Part shown: piece after piece, positions 24,883-36,837 of the stretch
Layout: every line of letters starts with the position of its first letter
How positions within the stretch are numbered: position 1 is the stretch's first letter
Position numbers and translations under genes: made by a program
Notes under the pieces: model-generated
Databases searched by the model: none
Told to the model about the DNA's origin: nothing
The model's input: only the letters and a program-made list of their open reading frames with translations
Source of the DNA: Brachionus manjavacas
Taxonomy: Eukaryota; Rotifera; Eurotatoria; Ploima; Brachionidae
Assembly (NCBI GenBank): GCA_019054805.1
Contig: JAHQIY010000004.1
Coordinates: 7,386,501-7,450,500, forward strand
Direction of reading: 5' to 3'
DNA length: 64,000 nt

Positions 24883-27412
24883 ATGGAGAGTGAAAAAGTT
24901 TTTAGCAAAAATCTAAAAGATGCCAGAAGAGTTCAGAATAGCAGTGATGAGTTAAGTAGAATTGCCGAAAATTTGAGTATTTCATTCAAAAATTTAATTG
25001 ACACATATATCACCTCAAATGACTGGGATAAATTTTTTGAGTTGATCGACATTATTCAAGAATTTCACCGATCTTTAGAGCCCGAAAAAATTGAAAAATT
25101 AAGAATTGATGAGATTTATCAATACATCGGAGATGTTTTTTATCAAGTGGATTATGGGCAAAGCGCACTCGAGTTCTACAAAAACTCCATTGAGCTATCC
25201 AAACGAAAAAACCTCATTTCAATTGAATCTTTTGAAAATTTAATTAATAACACAATTGATAGATGGCACTACAGGATGATAAATGATCGGGTCAGAAATC
25301 TAGCTTATTCTACTGCTATTTTCAAAAAAATGTCCAAAATTCGAAAAAATTGTCCAAGTAAAACCATTAACATTCTTGATATTGGCTCAGGTACTGGTCT
25401 CTTGAGTGCCATGTGCATATCGAACGCTGTGACTTTTGGCCTAGATAACATCAATTTGTTTGTATGTGAGCAAAATGAATTTTTTTATAAAATTTCCGAG
25501 TTATTTCTAAAATCAATAAGCAAAAATTTACAGAAAATTAATATTAAATTTTTGAAAAAACACTCAAATGATATCAAAACTTCGGACGATTTAAGCGGAA
25601 ACAAAATTGATATGATTATAACAGAAATATTCGATGATGGTCTTTTGGGAGAGGGATGCATTTCTTCGTTCTATCATGCTTTGTGTGCAAATAAAATTTT
25701 TGAAGATGCCGACATATCAAGCTTTTCTAATTCATATCATTCAAGAATGGTACCTTTTTCAACAAAAGTTTACATAAGTGCCATTCAGTCAGACTATTTG
25801 CGCTCATCAAACAAATTCACCTTTAAAACCGATTTGGTCAATATAAGCGCTCATTGCTTGGACAATTCTTACAACTTCGAAGCTTACTGTGACTCTGACT
25901 CGGATATTAATTTTGAACCCTACTCAAGCGAAAACCTGAATAAAATTCCTTTTGAATATATAACAAATGCAATTGAAGTAACTGAGTTGGCTTTTGAATT
26001 TGAGGACATTAAATTTCTTGACAAAAAGTTCAAATACAATGATGAAAATTTGATCAAAAAAAAGCTCAAAGTTGTCCAAGATGGAACTGTGGACGCGTAT
26101 GCCTTATGGTTTGATCTGAATATAGACGAAGAAATAACAATTACTAATTCACCTGTTAACAATCCATTTAAGCCTAAAAATAGTCAAAATTCGCTGTGCT
26201 GGCATCAAGCTATTTTTGGCATTTCTCAGGATGGAAAAGTGTCTGAGGGCCAGTTGTTGGAAATAGATATAAAATTTCGCCATGACTGTATCCTAATTTT
26301 TGACAAAGCCAACAAAAGAAATCTGTCAAAAAAGGACGAAATTCAACTAGAGCTTAGCAGAATTGATATAGCTGTGCTAAATAATAGTTTTTATCAAAAT
26401 TTTTATGTTGAATGGTTTGAGGAAACTTTAACGCATGTGATGGAACATAGATCAGATGTTAAAATTGGTTTTCTTGTAAATCAATTTAGTATTTTGCTTT
26501 TTAAAATAATATTTGAGTACAAGCAAAAATTAGTAGACAAAAATATTAATTTAAAAGTGGAATTATTTATTAATAAAGCTAGTGGCGATGAATATTTAAT
26601 TAAAATAATTGAAAAATATTTTTTACACGATGATAGTGTTCACTTGAGTTTTATTCAAGACATTTTGGATGGAGATAAAACTTATGATATTGATTATTTA
26701 ATCTACGAACCGATTGATTTTAAATACGGAATTCTTCGAAAAAATTTATCATATGACCTACTGATTATTAGAGATCGAAGTTTGAGTCAAAGTAATTTTT
26801 ATAAAATTCTAAAAACAATTTCAATTTTTTAATTTTTAATTAGATTTGAAATTTTTTCCATCCGGCATAAAACTAAAAGCAATGTGCATCGAAAGCAGAA
26901 ATTTTCAGATCGAAAGTGAACTGGTGACTAATAAAAATTTGTGTCTGAACAGAATAGATGGTGTTGAGCCTAATTTAAAAAAATTCCTTTCGAATTATAA
27001 TATAGAACATCAATACTCTTTGAATCCCAATGTAAATATTAGCGATTTTAAACAATTGTCTAAAATAATGGAGTTGGGGCAAGTTGATATGAACACTAAC
27101 GTGGACAACTTGAGCATGAGTATTAATAATCAGGAATTTAATTTTAAAATTAACGAAGCAGGCTATCTAAATGGTTTATTATATTGGTATGAGCTTGTAA
27201 TGTCTGATTCTAAATTTTATTCGCCCTATCAATCTTGCTTAATTGAAAAGAACAATTGTTCTAATATTGTTGCTGGAATAAAATTTTTCTATCATGATGA
27301 AAATGAAACAAATAGAGCTAAATGTGAAAAAAATGATTATTTAAAAATTGATTATATCGTTAAAAGGGATATTTTTCACATCATAAAATATGATCTTAAT
27401 AAACAAAGTTAA
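24883..27412 (+). CDS. PRMT9: protein arginine methyltransferase 9
   Basis: Two exons (24883-26791 and 26844-27412, 52-bp intron) give 825 residues; human PRMT9 has about 845. An N-terminal TPR-like helical part (about 35-110, with IYQYIGDVFYQ and ALEFYKNSIELSKR) precedes the first methyltransferase domain. That domain has RWHYRMINDRVRNLAY, motif I LDIGSGTGLLS (about 164-175), the acidic post-I FVCEQN and the double-E loop ITEIFDDGLLGEG (about 246-258), which has the PRMT9-type form. AYALWFDLNIDEEITITNSP and SLCWHQAIF belong to the beta-barrel. The C-terminal third is a degenerate second methyltransferase unit, as in the family. In vertebrates the enzyme dimethylates SF3B2 of the U2 snRNP; the same substrate here is inference. 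AATAAA lies at 27440-27445. Confidence 0.93.
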
Positions 27413-27445
27413 TTTTTTTTCTCTAATGCTCAATTATCGAATAAA

Positions 27446-28516
27446 TTTTATTTAACTATTTATCAATTGAGTTATTTTTTATATTGAAAAAAAAATTAAA
27501 AAATGAATGCTAAAATAACATTTTTAAGTTTTAGTAAAGAAAATTGATTATATATATTCTTGAACTAAAAATTTTAATCGTCATCAGTTTTTTATCATTT
27601 AAATAAATTAATTTAGGTAAATTTATCATGTGAAAATTTTAAAATAAATCCTCTCGATTAAAGTGGTAGTGTATAATAATTTCAACTTTTTTTTAATTCA
27701 AAAAGAGAATTAAAAAAGAAATAAATATTTTTAAATATTGCTGTTACTTGTAAGTTAAATTTGATTTTAAAATACAAAATATATAATTTGAAAAGTAAAA
27801 TATAAAACTCCTAATTTAACTTTAATTTTTTGATCTTAAATATGAAAAAACATTTTTTTTTTTTTAATTTCATTTAATTTCTAAAACCAAGAATAAAATA
27901 TTTATTTTAAAAACCAAGAAATAAATAATTTTTTTTAATTGTTTATTTTAGTTTCTATAAGTAAAAAACAAAGTTAGTATTTTTTGCATGAAATAAGTTA
28001 TTTTGCAAAAAAAAATAATTTTAATCCATTCTATATCATGTTTTATCTTCAATTCCGTAAAATAGAAACTAATAAAGACTTTCTTTTCTTGAATTTGCAT
28101 GTCTAAACCTCTTAAGGTGTTCAATGTCTGACTAGCTAACGTAATTCATATCAAAAAGCATTTGGTTCTGTGTTTAATTCTCGATATTTGAAGCAAGCAT
28201 CATTCCCAACAAAAATTTTTGTGAAAAAAAAACGATTTAAATTTTTTTTAATTATATACATTTAGCTAGGACATTCTTTAAAACTCTGACGTGTCTAATT
28301 GGCGGTCAGACGATTAGTTTAAAAAAATTAATTTTTCCAGAATTTTATTAGTTTTAATAAGAGAATAATTAATAAGAAAAATTGGTTTCTAAATAAAAAT
28401 TCAAAATATACATAAAAAGGCGAAAAAGATGAAAATCGGTGTGATACAAAGGCATTGTAATATTATAAATCTTTGTAGCTTAAAAATTAAATATTAAATT
28501 TTGATAAATTTTAGTT
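27446..28516. other. intergenic AT-rich DNA
   Basis: No ORF or RNA gene can be supported. The slightly GC-richer part at 28090-28330 was inspected for a degenerate tRNA and rejected. Confidence 0.5.
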
Positions 28517-28535
28517 TAAAGTGAATATTTATAAG

Positions 28536-28624
28536 CCCGCGATAGCTCAGTTGGCAGAGCGGAGGACTGTAGAGTTAAATACAAAGCTATCCTTAGGTCA
28601 GTGGTTCAAATCCGCTTCGCGGGA
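28536..28624 (+). tRNA. tRNA-Tyr (GTA), intron-containing
   Basis: Intact 89-base gene with the GCT intron variant, promoter boxes and T8 terminator. It is 105 bases from the inverted copy at 28730-28818. Confidence 0.96.
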
Positions 28625-28729
28625 CTTTTTTTTCGAAAATACTTAAATAAAAAAGAAAAATTTCATTTAAAAAATTTTTCCAAGTATCTTCCATTTACAA
28701 AAAATTAATTTTTAATTTGTAAAAAAAAG

Positions 28730-28818
28730 TCCCGCGAAGCGGATTTGAACCACTGACCTAAGGATCGCTTTGTATTTAACTCTACAGTCCTCCGCTCTGC
28801 CAACTGAGCTATCGCGGG
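28730..28818 (-). tRNA. tRNA-Tyr (GTA), intron-containing
   Basis: Intact 89-base gene with the GCG intron variant. Its 5' flank (AAGTGAATTTAATAAG on its own strand) extends for about 150 bases of similarity with the flank of the copy at 22882-22970. Confidence 0.96.
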
Positions 28819-28960
28819 CTTATTAAATTCACTTTAAATATTTATCAAAATAAATTTTTTTTTATATTTAATCAGAAATTTATTTTTAATATTCAAAATG
28901 TAAATTTATTGACAAGCTAGAGACAACTTGTATTTTTCAATTATTTTTTTAAAATTTATT

Positions 28961-29939
28961 TGCTAAATTTTTCAAATTTAATAAGAAAAACTCTTTTTAA
29001 GTTTGATTTAAAAAAAATTTATTAGAAAAAAAATATTAGAAAGTTGTACCTTTACCAAAACAAGGCTTTTTAAATGTTTTATTCAATCTGTTATATAAGG
29101 TTGATTTGCGCTTAAGTTTTAAATCTATTTTTAGGTATTTTTGATTTTTAAGAAATTTGAAAGTAATATTAGTATGTATTTCAATTTATACTGAATTATC
29201 ACTTTTACCCCAAACAAATATATTAATGTTTTCTCGGATTGTGTAATATCTGTTAGTTTTTTGTTAAATCTAATTTCAGATTTGGGTTCAGCATTAAAAA
29301 ATAAATCGATGTCATTGTTTAAAAAAAATAAGGATAGTCAAAAAGTTTATTATCTGAAAAAGCCGTTTTATTTCATTTCTTTTTGTCGGTTAATATAAAA
29401 AAAAAACAAAAAAAAAAGAAATTTTGCATTCAAGATATTTTTAACAGAAGAAATTATTTATTTTACTTTTTTTTGTTTCATTCAAAAATAATCATCAAAT
29501 CAAGATCAGTAAGTAATTAAAAAAAGTATTATTACTTTTACTCCATTATCATACTAACCCAAAACGACGGTATTTTACATAAATTTGAATTTTTTCATAG
29601 TATTATCTTCTAGATGTCTGATATTCTATAAGGTTATTTTAATTATAATAATTATTTATCTCTGGATCTTATATTTAATTTGTCAATCTTTTTATCCAAA
29701 ATTCTCAATGTCACTTATTTCTTAATATTTGTATAAAACCATTTTTATTTAAAAATTTTAAAAAAATTTTCTTCTAATTCTTCTATTTTCTTCAATTGAT
29801 AAACTTTCTCAAAAATGAGTTAAAAAAAAAATATAAAAATTAAATTTTTTTTAAATTTGAATAATTTGATATTTCATCGTGGCTATTTGATAAGATTTTG
29901 TATTTAAAACTTCAGCGATAGTTATAATTATAAATATAA
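28961..29939. other. intergenic AT-rich DNA, nothing seen
   Basis: A/T runs only; no supportable coding or RNA feature on either strand. Confidence 0.5.
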
Positions 29940-29940
29940 G

Positions 29941-30310
29941 TTAATCCAAGCGAGGCATGAGGATACGAAAACTGTAGGAATTCGTATGTGGTGGCAACGT
30001 TTCGAATTTAGCTGATTTTAAAGTCTTCAAATGTCTCAATAGATGAATGATGCTATGGTGAAAGAAGTTTTCATTTTGGCTACATTTCGTTAAAGTCGTC
30101 CTACTTAAGTGGTGCAAACTTCTTCTAACTCCAGCCGCAGGTCTAGATGGTTTTAACAAATTTCTCCCTAAATAGTTGTATTGCCAATTTATAGTACTAA
30201 ACCCGTATTAGAGTTTGAAAGAATGTATTAAACCACCTCTCTTTCTTCTATTTTCTAAAGAAGTCATTTTCAATTCTTGTAACCGTTTATTGTATTTCAA
30301 GTTCCAGACT
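29941..30310 (-). pseudogene. LINE C-terminal remnant
   Basis: On the minus strand NKRLQELKMTSLENRRKRGG followed by LIHSFKL is the typical RLxxLxLxSLExRRxRGDLIxxYK block after the RT of CR1/L2-like LINEs. The region further downstream contains FFHHSIIHLLRHLKTL in place of the usual FF-RVVNxWNxLP segment, with frameshifts between. No RT core accompanies it, so it is a 5'-truncated, decayed copy. Confidence 0.7.
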
Positions 30311-30601
30311 CTGAATAGTAGTTGGAATAATTTTTTAAATAAAATAAAAAATAAAAACTAATACTTGAAAAAAATAAAATTTAAGAATTATTCTATTTAA
30401 TTGGGTTTTTTTTTTTTAATTTTCAATGAAGAGATCTAATGACTTAATCATGTAAATATAAATTTTTATCAATTTCTTAAATTTAGTTAAAAAAATTAAT
30501 ATTTAACTCATATCTTTTCTTAAAGATTTCAATATTTTTAAATGAATAAATAAGGCCTAATTTTTTTAATAAAAACACTGTCATTATTTAAAAAATTAAT
30601 T

Positions 30602-30823
30602 TTGAGTCAGCTCGTTCGAATAACCCTTGGCTTTATTTACTTTATCCAATGCGAAAACGCTTTAGCTGTAAAAGCTATTGAGATCCAAGTCTTTGAGGCT
30701 TCTATCTTAAGGAAGATCGAAGATGCCAAAGTTATTGTAGTTAGTATATCTCCTTCTTTCAAGAAAGATGATATAATTAGTAATGAAATCAAATATGCAT
30801 ATTCGAACCGATATTTTGAATAA
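30602..30823 (+). pseudogene. possible TIR-domain-like fragment
   Basis: The frame includes ILRKIEDAKVIVVSISPSFK followed by NEIKYAYSNR. This resembles the middle of cytosolic TIR domains, where an I-x-x-S/A-x-x-V-I-x-x-I-S-x-x-F strand is followed by E-x-x-Y-A. The frame has no ATG at its start, ends in a stop before the rest of the domain and has no splice partner that could be found. Its composition is richer in G and C than its flanks. It may be an exon of an undetected gene, a pseudogene or a chance resemblance. Confidence 0.3.
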
Positions 30824-31579
30824 GTAGCTTTTCGAACGGAAATCAGCTTTGAATATAATATTTGAATTTAAAAAATTTTAAAATATATCTAAATATTATT
30901 TCATTTTAATCTAAAAATTGAATCTCTAAAACATTCGAATTAAAATTTGAAAAAAGAAAAATTTAGAATATAAAACCAAATATAATAAATATTTGATTTT
31001 GTATTTTAGAAAAATAAAAAAAATAGTTGAAAAACAAAAAAATTTAAAGAAAAATTTGATTAAAAAAATTTTCAAAAAGTAAATTGAGTTTTAATGCTAT
31101 TTAGATACGAGTATCTATGTCAGATTTTGTCAGATGTATGTCAGAAAACTCTCCTAAATTTTTTAAAATTTTCTTGACTTATTTGATTTAGATTGCCCTT
31201 TATCAAATACACATTTCTCGGCAAAAAAAATTCTCCTTATGGAAATGATAGTTAAGGAGTAAAAAAAAAATATTTATTTATTCATTCCATTTAATTTAAG
31301 CAAAATAATGTTTTTAGAAGAGAATAAAATAAAATAAAAAAGTGTAATAAATACATTTTTTTTAGAAAATCTATCTTAACGTTGCCATTTAATAAAGTAA
31401 AAAAAATAAAATAAAAAATGAGACAGTTTTGCTTTATATTTTTTTAAAACTTTACTGGCCCAATATTTAAAACCAGTTCTGAAATTTTGCGTGCCTGTTT
31501 AACTCTTCTTCTAAGCTTTTTAGACCGATAATCTCTTTAAAAATATATAATTAACTGTCCACTTATAAAACAAACATAT
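30824..31579. other. intergenic AT-rich DNA
   Basis: No supportable feature between the TIR-like fragment and the 3' end of the LINE. Confidence 0.5.
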
Positions 31580-31594
31580 GTAGTAGTAGTAGTA
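31580..31594 (-). repeat. TAC microsatellite at the LINE 3' end
   Basis: Five TAC units on the minus strand directly follow the LINE 3' UTR. Short tandem tails instead of poly-A are known for CR1/L2-type elements and mark the insertion boundary. Confidence 0.7.
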
Positions 31595-34285
31595 AAATAA
31601 ACTGCAACTTGAAACCAGTTCAAGTGAACTCATAGAGTTATAGCAGTCGTTACACATTTTTTCGCCAACCAGTCATCAAGCTTCGACTTAAAACTGTTCA
31701 GGCTTCTTGCTTCAATAACCTCTTCCGGCAATTTATTCCAATCGTTCACAACTCTTTTTACAATAAAGATAAATGTTGGAATACAATTTTTTACTTTTTC
31801 TCTATGAATCGTTTTTTTGTGCCTTCTAAGATTGTAAACGCAGCTTGAGTCAGCCTCAGATCGAAAATTTATGTCGTTAACAAAATTCACTTTCTCCATT
31901 TTATTTACTAATTTGTACATTTGGATCAAAACACCTCTCAACGTCTTCAGGTCACTTAGGCCTAGTCTCATGAGTCGTTGGGGGTATTCGAGATGTTTGA
32001 GTTCCAGAACAAGCTTCGTCGCTCTTCTCTGTACTTTTTCAAGCTCCGCGGTATCCTTTTCAAAATACGGACACCACGAACTGATAGCATATTCCAGATG
32101 AGGTCTGACCAATGATGTGTGTAGTAATCGGATGTTTTCTTGGTTAGGAAAATTTAAAGCTTTCTTGATCATTCCTAAAACTCTGTTTTCGTTAGTTGTA
32201 CAATTTTTCACTTGTACGTCCCACTTAAAGATCCTTGAAGATCTATCAATGATTGGAAATTTTTAACGACAGAAATAATCTTCGTATCATCAGCATAGGC
32301 TTCACAGTTTGACTCAATCATCTCTAACATGTCATTATGACAAAAAGACAAAAAGAATAGGTCCTAAAACCGAACCTTGAGGTACACCACTAGTTATTTC
32401 AGCCCATTGTGAAGATGATTCTCCAAGTACCACTCTTTTTGTGCGCCCCGTTAAAAATCCATAGATCCAAATGATTAGTTTTTCTCCAAATCCATATAAT
32501 CGGAGCTTGTACAGTAATTTACGATGAGAAACTTTGTCAAAAGCTTTGGCGACATCTGTATAAATAACATCTACTGGAAAGCCATTTGCAAGAGCGTCTG
32601 TAATTATATCAATCGTTTCAAGAAGATTGGTTGTACATGACTTGTTCGGTAGGAAGCCATGTTGGACCCTAGAGATTAAGTCGTTCCCAATAAGATGCTT
32701 TAACATGTATTCTTTTACAATACTCTCAAACACTTTAAAGACGACACTTGTGAGATGAACAGGACGATAATTTCTGGCTTCAGTACGGCTCCCACTTTTA
32801 TGTAAAGGTGTAATGTTGGCTCGTTTCCAAGTTGCTGGTAAAATTCCGTCAACAAATGACTTAAAAATATAAGCGAAAAATATAAGCCAGGGGAATTGAG
32901 AAAGCATCGGCTGCAGACTTTAAGACCTTATTTTGAATTTTTTCAGGGCCTACTGCCTTATTTGGATCTAATAATTTTAGCACAAATTCTCACAAATTTT
33001 CTTATACTTGAGATGTCTTCCGGACCTGGATCCCAAACTTTATCTGTTTTGGAATTCAACGGGGTTAAACATGACGAAGTATCGATATTGAACACCGAAA
33101 AAAAATACTCGTTTAATATGTTAACTATTTCGATCGGGTTTATTACCAAAAGTTCGTTCGATTTCAACGCTTTAATCGACAGTTTATTAGATTATTATTT
33201 ATGTACTTTTAGACGAGCTTTGGGTTTGCTCTTGATAGCTTAGCTAACTTCGATTCGTAATTTTTGACTTCAAGCTTGATCGCTTTTCGACATTCTTTCT
33301 TCCTGGCTGCAAAGGTACCTTTTTTCTCACAAGACCATCCGCTTACAGCATAAGTTCGCCACGATGAGTGCTTTTTTCTCACCACTGCTTTAATATCTCT
33401 CGACATCCATGGCTGATGTTTCTTTACAAATGTCTTTTTGGGAATGAACTGATTACAAGCTCAATTGTAGTAAATTAAAAATTTTTGGTACATATCTTCA
33501 ACGTTTGAATTTTTGAAAATTTGGCTCCAGTCAATCTGTCTTATGAAATTATTATAGATTCGTAATCACCCTTTTCATTGTTAAACTCTTTTGTACAATA
33601 TTTTGGAACATTCGTGTAAGGGTTCGATATTTGCTCATAGTTCCAAAGTAGAGTGTGATGCCCTTTTGTTGTTAAGCCCAAAGGAGGACCATAGAAATAT
33701 CATAAATACGATCATTTGATTCGGTTATTACCAGGTCGAGAAGGCATTTAGAAGGGTTATTCACGTCTTTAAATGTGGGCTTGATTACATTTTGATGATA
33801 AAAACAGTCGTCTAATGAGTCGATTAGTAAATTTTCAAAAGAGTCGCTTGGTAGTTAACAAACTATGAACTTACCTTGATTCCAGTCAATCTTGGGAAAG
33901 TTGAAATCTCCACATATAATTACACCATCATGTTTGGATCTATTTAATATTCCATTCGACCTCTTTATACTCTCAAGTAATTTGTTTTCGTTTGCGTTTT
34001 TACCAGGGGGTCTGTAAAAGCAACCAGCCACAATTCTCTCTCCTTCTATAGTTAAACCACACCAAACTTGTTCGACCTCATTGTCACAAAGAACCGAGTC
34101 ATGGAACTCGTACGGATTGAATTTTTTGTTAACGAAGATACAAACTCCACCTCCCAAACGGTTTTTTCTATTTGTGAAAAATTTATCGTAACCATTTAAG
34201 CGCGGGCTAAAGTCATCAGAGAACCATGTTTCGGCAACGAATATTAAGTCGAGATTTTCATAATTTGCCAACAGAACTATTATAT
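31580..34285 (-). mobile_element. 5'-truncated, broken CR1/L2-like LINE
   Basis: Reading on the minus strand: apurinic-type endonuclease (34285-33855) with FVAETWFSDD, GGGVCIFVN, CFYRPPG and GDFNFPKIDW; a linker (33406-32958) broken by stops; RT (32907-32335) with NYRPVHLTSVVFKVFE, QHGFLPNKSC, IYTDVAKAFDKV and SGVPQGSVLGPILF; after a frameshift near 32340, EAYADDTKI with the catalytic YADD; then the C-terminal part (32211-31630) with LVRPHLEYA, GLSDLKTLRGVLIQMYKL and WNKLPEEV. The 3' end is a short TAC repeat on its own strand (31580-31594). The first part of the endonuclease is missing. Several stops and shifts make it inactive as it stands; the protein-coding pieces are otherwise well kept, so the insertion is fairly young. 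Confidence 0.93.
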
Positions 34286-34864
34286 ATGATAAAATAGTCA
34301 TAAAAAAAAATTCATTGAATTTAAAATTTTTCAAATTTTAATATTTTTAATTTTTTAGTTGATTTTAATTTAATTTAAAATTGCTTTTCAAATTTAAATA
34401 TAGTTCGAATTTTAATTTAAAAACAGATAGTCTTCGAATTTAATTTCAAATGTAAAAATGAATTAAATTTAAATTCATCAATCATCACATGATATAATCG
34501 AACCAAAAAAAACTCAATGCTTCTAGTTTAACTAGAAATCTTGGTACTATATCAAAACAATTCATGCTAAATCTAAAACTATCAAACCAACTGGAGTATC
34601 TTTATCAGGACTACTCCAGAAAAAAATTAAATCTTTTAATCTAAATTTTTCAAAAATTTTACTAAAACTTTGTTGATAAGCCATTATTTTTATTAATTAT
34701 TTTCGATTTGAGTGAAAACAAAACATAATTTTTTGAGGAAAAAATATTTTCGGTTTAAAATGATGCTTTAAAATTTCAAAATTTTTAACAAAAATTTATT
34801 CTTAAAATACGTTGCGATTCTGATTTAAAAAAACTAAAAGTGGATCATAAAATAAACATCAATT
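34286..34864. other. intergenic AT-rich DNA
   Basis: Lies between the LINE and the unnamed HTH protein gene. Tandem-like A/T motifs (AATTTAAAT, GAATTTAATT) but no gene. Confidence 0.5.
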
Positions 34865-35641
34865 TTAATCATTAGATTCCAAATTGTCCATTTGCAAATT
34901 TTTTTCATCTAATTTCTCAGTTTCTTCAACGCCGGCATTGTCTGATTTTTTTTCAAAATTAAAATTTTTGCTTTCGTTAAGCAACTCAATGATTTTTTTC
35001 ATATCATTTCTATATTGGAAAATTTTGTGACAAAATTCGAACAGACTATCAACAAAATCACTAGATAAAGGACTGTTTTCTTTGTTGGTATCATCCGAAC
35101 CATTTTCATGAGAATTCAACTTATCACATATAATATTTACAAAAAAAAACGGAACCTTAAACTTTACTGCTACAAGAGCTTTTGGTATGGTTCGGATATA
35201 TTTCTGATGTTTCTCATTATTATATTCGGATTCTTCAACTGATTTGTCAATTATTTTGAATATTTTGTCTATTTCGGCTTTGATTGAATCGATTTTTGAA
35301 ATAAAATCGTTTTTTTCAATAAAATTAGGAGATAGTTCAGAGTCGTTTTGATCAAAACCAAAAAAATCATAGAATAAAACATTCTTGCTAAGATTATATT
35401 TTTCTGCTATTTCTTCAATTTTAAACAGATTATTTTGTATAAGCGTGATGGCTTTAAGGCGATTTTTTATTTTTAGCAATAATTCGTCATCACTTAATTC
35501 TTGGTTTTTAATATTAGATAAGTTTGATGCATTTTTTTCCTCAAGAGGGTTTTTTTCGATAATTGTCGATGCTGAAAGCTCGGAATCAGTGCTTTTTGAA
35601 GATTCATTTTGTATTTTGGAAGCATGTGCGGATAGTCTACT
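34865..35641 (-). CDS. unnamed protein with psq-like helix-turn-helix
   Basis: One exon is open from a good acceptor (TTTTTTTAAG before AGT AGA CTA) to the stop at 34865, 258 residues, phase 0. An upstream exon with the start codon was not found; internal starts are possible. Residues 59-93 (KNRLKAITLIQNNLFKIEEI, then AEKYNLSKNVLFYDFF) resemble a pipsqueak-type HTH, with the A-x-x-K/H-Y-N-x-S-K-x-x-L recognition-helix pattern. The rest is acidic and rich in Ser, Asn and Lys, with one hydrophobic helix ALVAVKFKVPFFFVNIICDKL and a Glu/Asp-rich tail. No other domain is recognised. A gene with a clearer psq/CENP-B module lies 3 kb away on the same strand. Confidence 0.55.
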   Translation of the reverse strand, partial: SRLSAHASKIQNESSKSTDSELSASTIIEKNPLEEKNASNLSNIKNQELSDDELLLKIKNRLKAITLIQNNLFKIEEIAEKYNLSKNVLFYDFFGFDQNDSELSPNFIEKNDFISKIDSIKAEIDKIFKIIDKSVEESEYNNEKHQKYIRTIPKALVAVKFKVPFFFVNIICDKLNSHENGSDDTNKENSPLSSDFVDSLFEFCHKIFQYRNDMKKIIELLNESKNFNFEKKSDNAGVEETEKLDEKNLQMDNLESND

Positions 35642-36837
35642 CTTAAAAAAAATTAGTTTTTAAAATCAAAATTCAAAAAAATAGATATTTATTCATTTAG
35701 ATAAATTAAAATTTGTATTAGAAAGCTTTAATGATAAGATTTTTGGGATTTTAATTTAAAAAAAAAAAATTTTTTTGCTAAAGAAGTTTGATAAAATAAA
35801 ATGTTCCACTAAAAAATAACTGAACAAAACAAAGAACTTTTATTCACAAAATTAAATTGTTTAGTTTTTATAACAATACTTATTATATATTTTAATTCTT
35901 TGTAGAAAATATAGTTCTTGAAAAAATTTACTCTAAAAATTTGGATTTAAAAAGTTTAATTTTTTCAATCAATTGAAAATTAAGATATAATGTAGTCTAA
36001 AATATTAAATAAATTATTTAATTTAATGAATAAATGATAAATTTTGATTTAATTTTTTAATATAATTGATTTAGATAAATAATTTTTTCAATAGATCAGC
36101 TTCTAGGTTTTCTCTTTGGGGAGGATTAGGTATTTTTCCTTAATTAACAAAAAATTTTCCATTTACATGATACATTTCTCTCACTAACTAGATAAATAAA
36201 TTGAATCTAAAAGAAATGAAAATAAATCAAATGCTTTCGTTAAGTAGCTTTCGAGGATATTAGTACCATATAGAGAAAGAATTCTCCAAAATCTACAATA
36301 TTAAATATAAACTTATGGATCTCATTGCTCTACACAAATAATTATCTGTTAGCCACCAACAAAAATTTGTTCATCACAATTAAAAAATTTTCAGTACTAA
36401 ATTTATAAAACAAATATATAAATTATAAATTAAAAATTATGATTTTTTTTTAATTCGTAAAATAATAAATTTTTATAAAATAGTTAAATTGTTTGTTCAA
36501 CGCAAAATGTCAATGATTACTTATTCAAATTCAACAATACAATCACCGGTATGTTTTTTAGACTCTGTTATCTCAAATCAAAATTTTAAATCTCAATATT
36601 TTTTGAATGCAGTAACATTATCTTAAATAGAGTATTTTATTTTGAAGACTTCTACGAAACCTACTGAGTAATTAAAAATATTCATTTTTTTTAACTTATT
36701 TTTAAAAAATTATTTTGTAAATTTTTGATAATTTTTGACCGGGCATTCTATCTTTAAGAAAAAAGAATTAAGCATTAATTACATTCTGAACTCTAAAACT
36801 TTGGAGCTTTGAAGAAAGAGAGAAAGCTTGATACAAT
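35642..36837. other. AT-rich DNA without a recognised feature
   Basis: It should contain the 5' part of the preceding minus-strand gene, but no ATG exon with a matching donor could be supported. Confidence 0.45.

Larger units (their letters stand above)
28517..28823. repeat. duplicated convergent tRNA-Tyr cassette, copy 2
   Basis: tRNA-Tyr (+), a 105-base spacer and tRNA-Tyr (-), homologous to 22862-23218. Downstream, up to about 28960, the sequence matches the reverse complement of the flank before the first cassette, so the two loci are related both directly and as an inverted repeat. Confidence 0.85.

Noticed and set aside
28090-28330. Possible degenerate tRNA with a TTTGGTTCTGTGTTTAATTC B-box-like segment
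   Set aside because: No acceptor stem or A box could be paired; the B box departs at essential positions.
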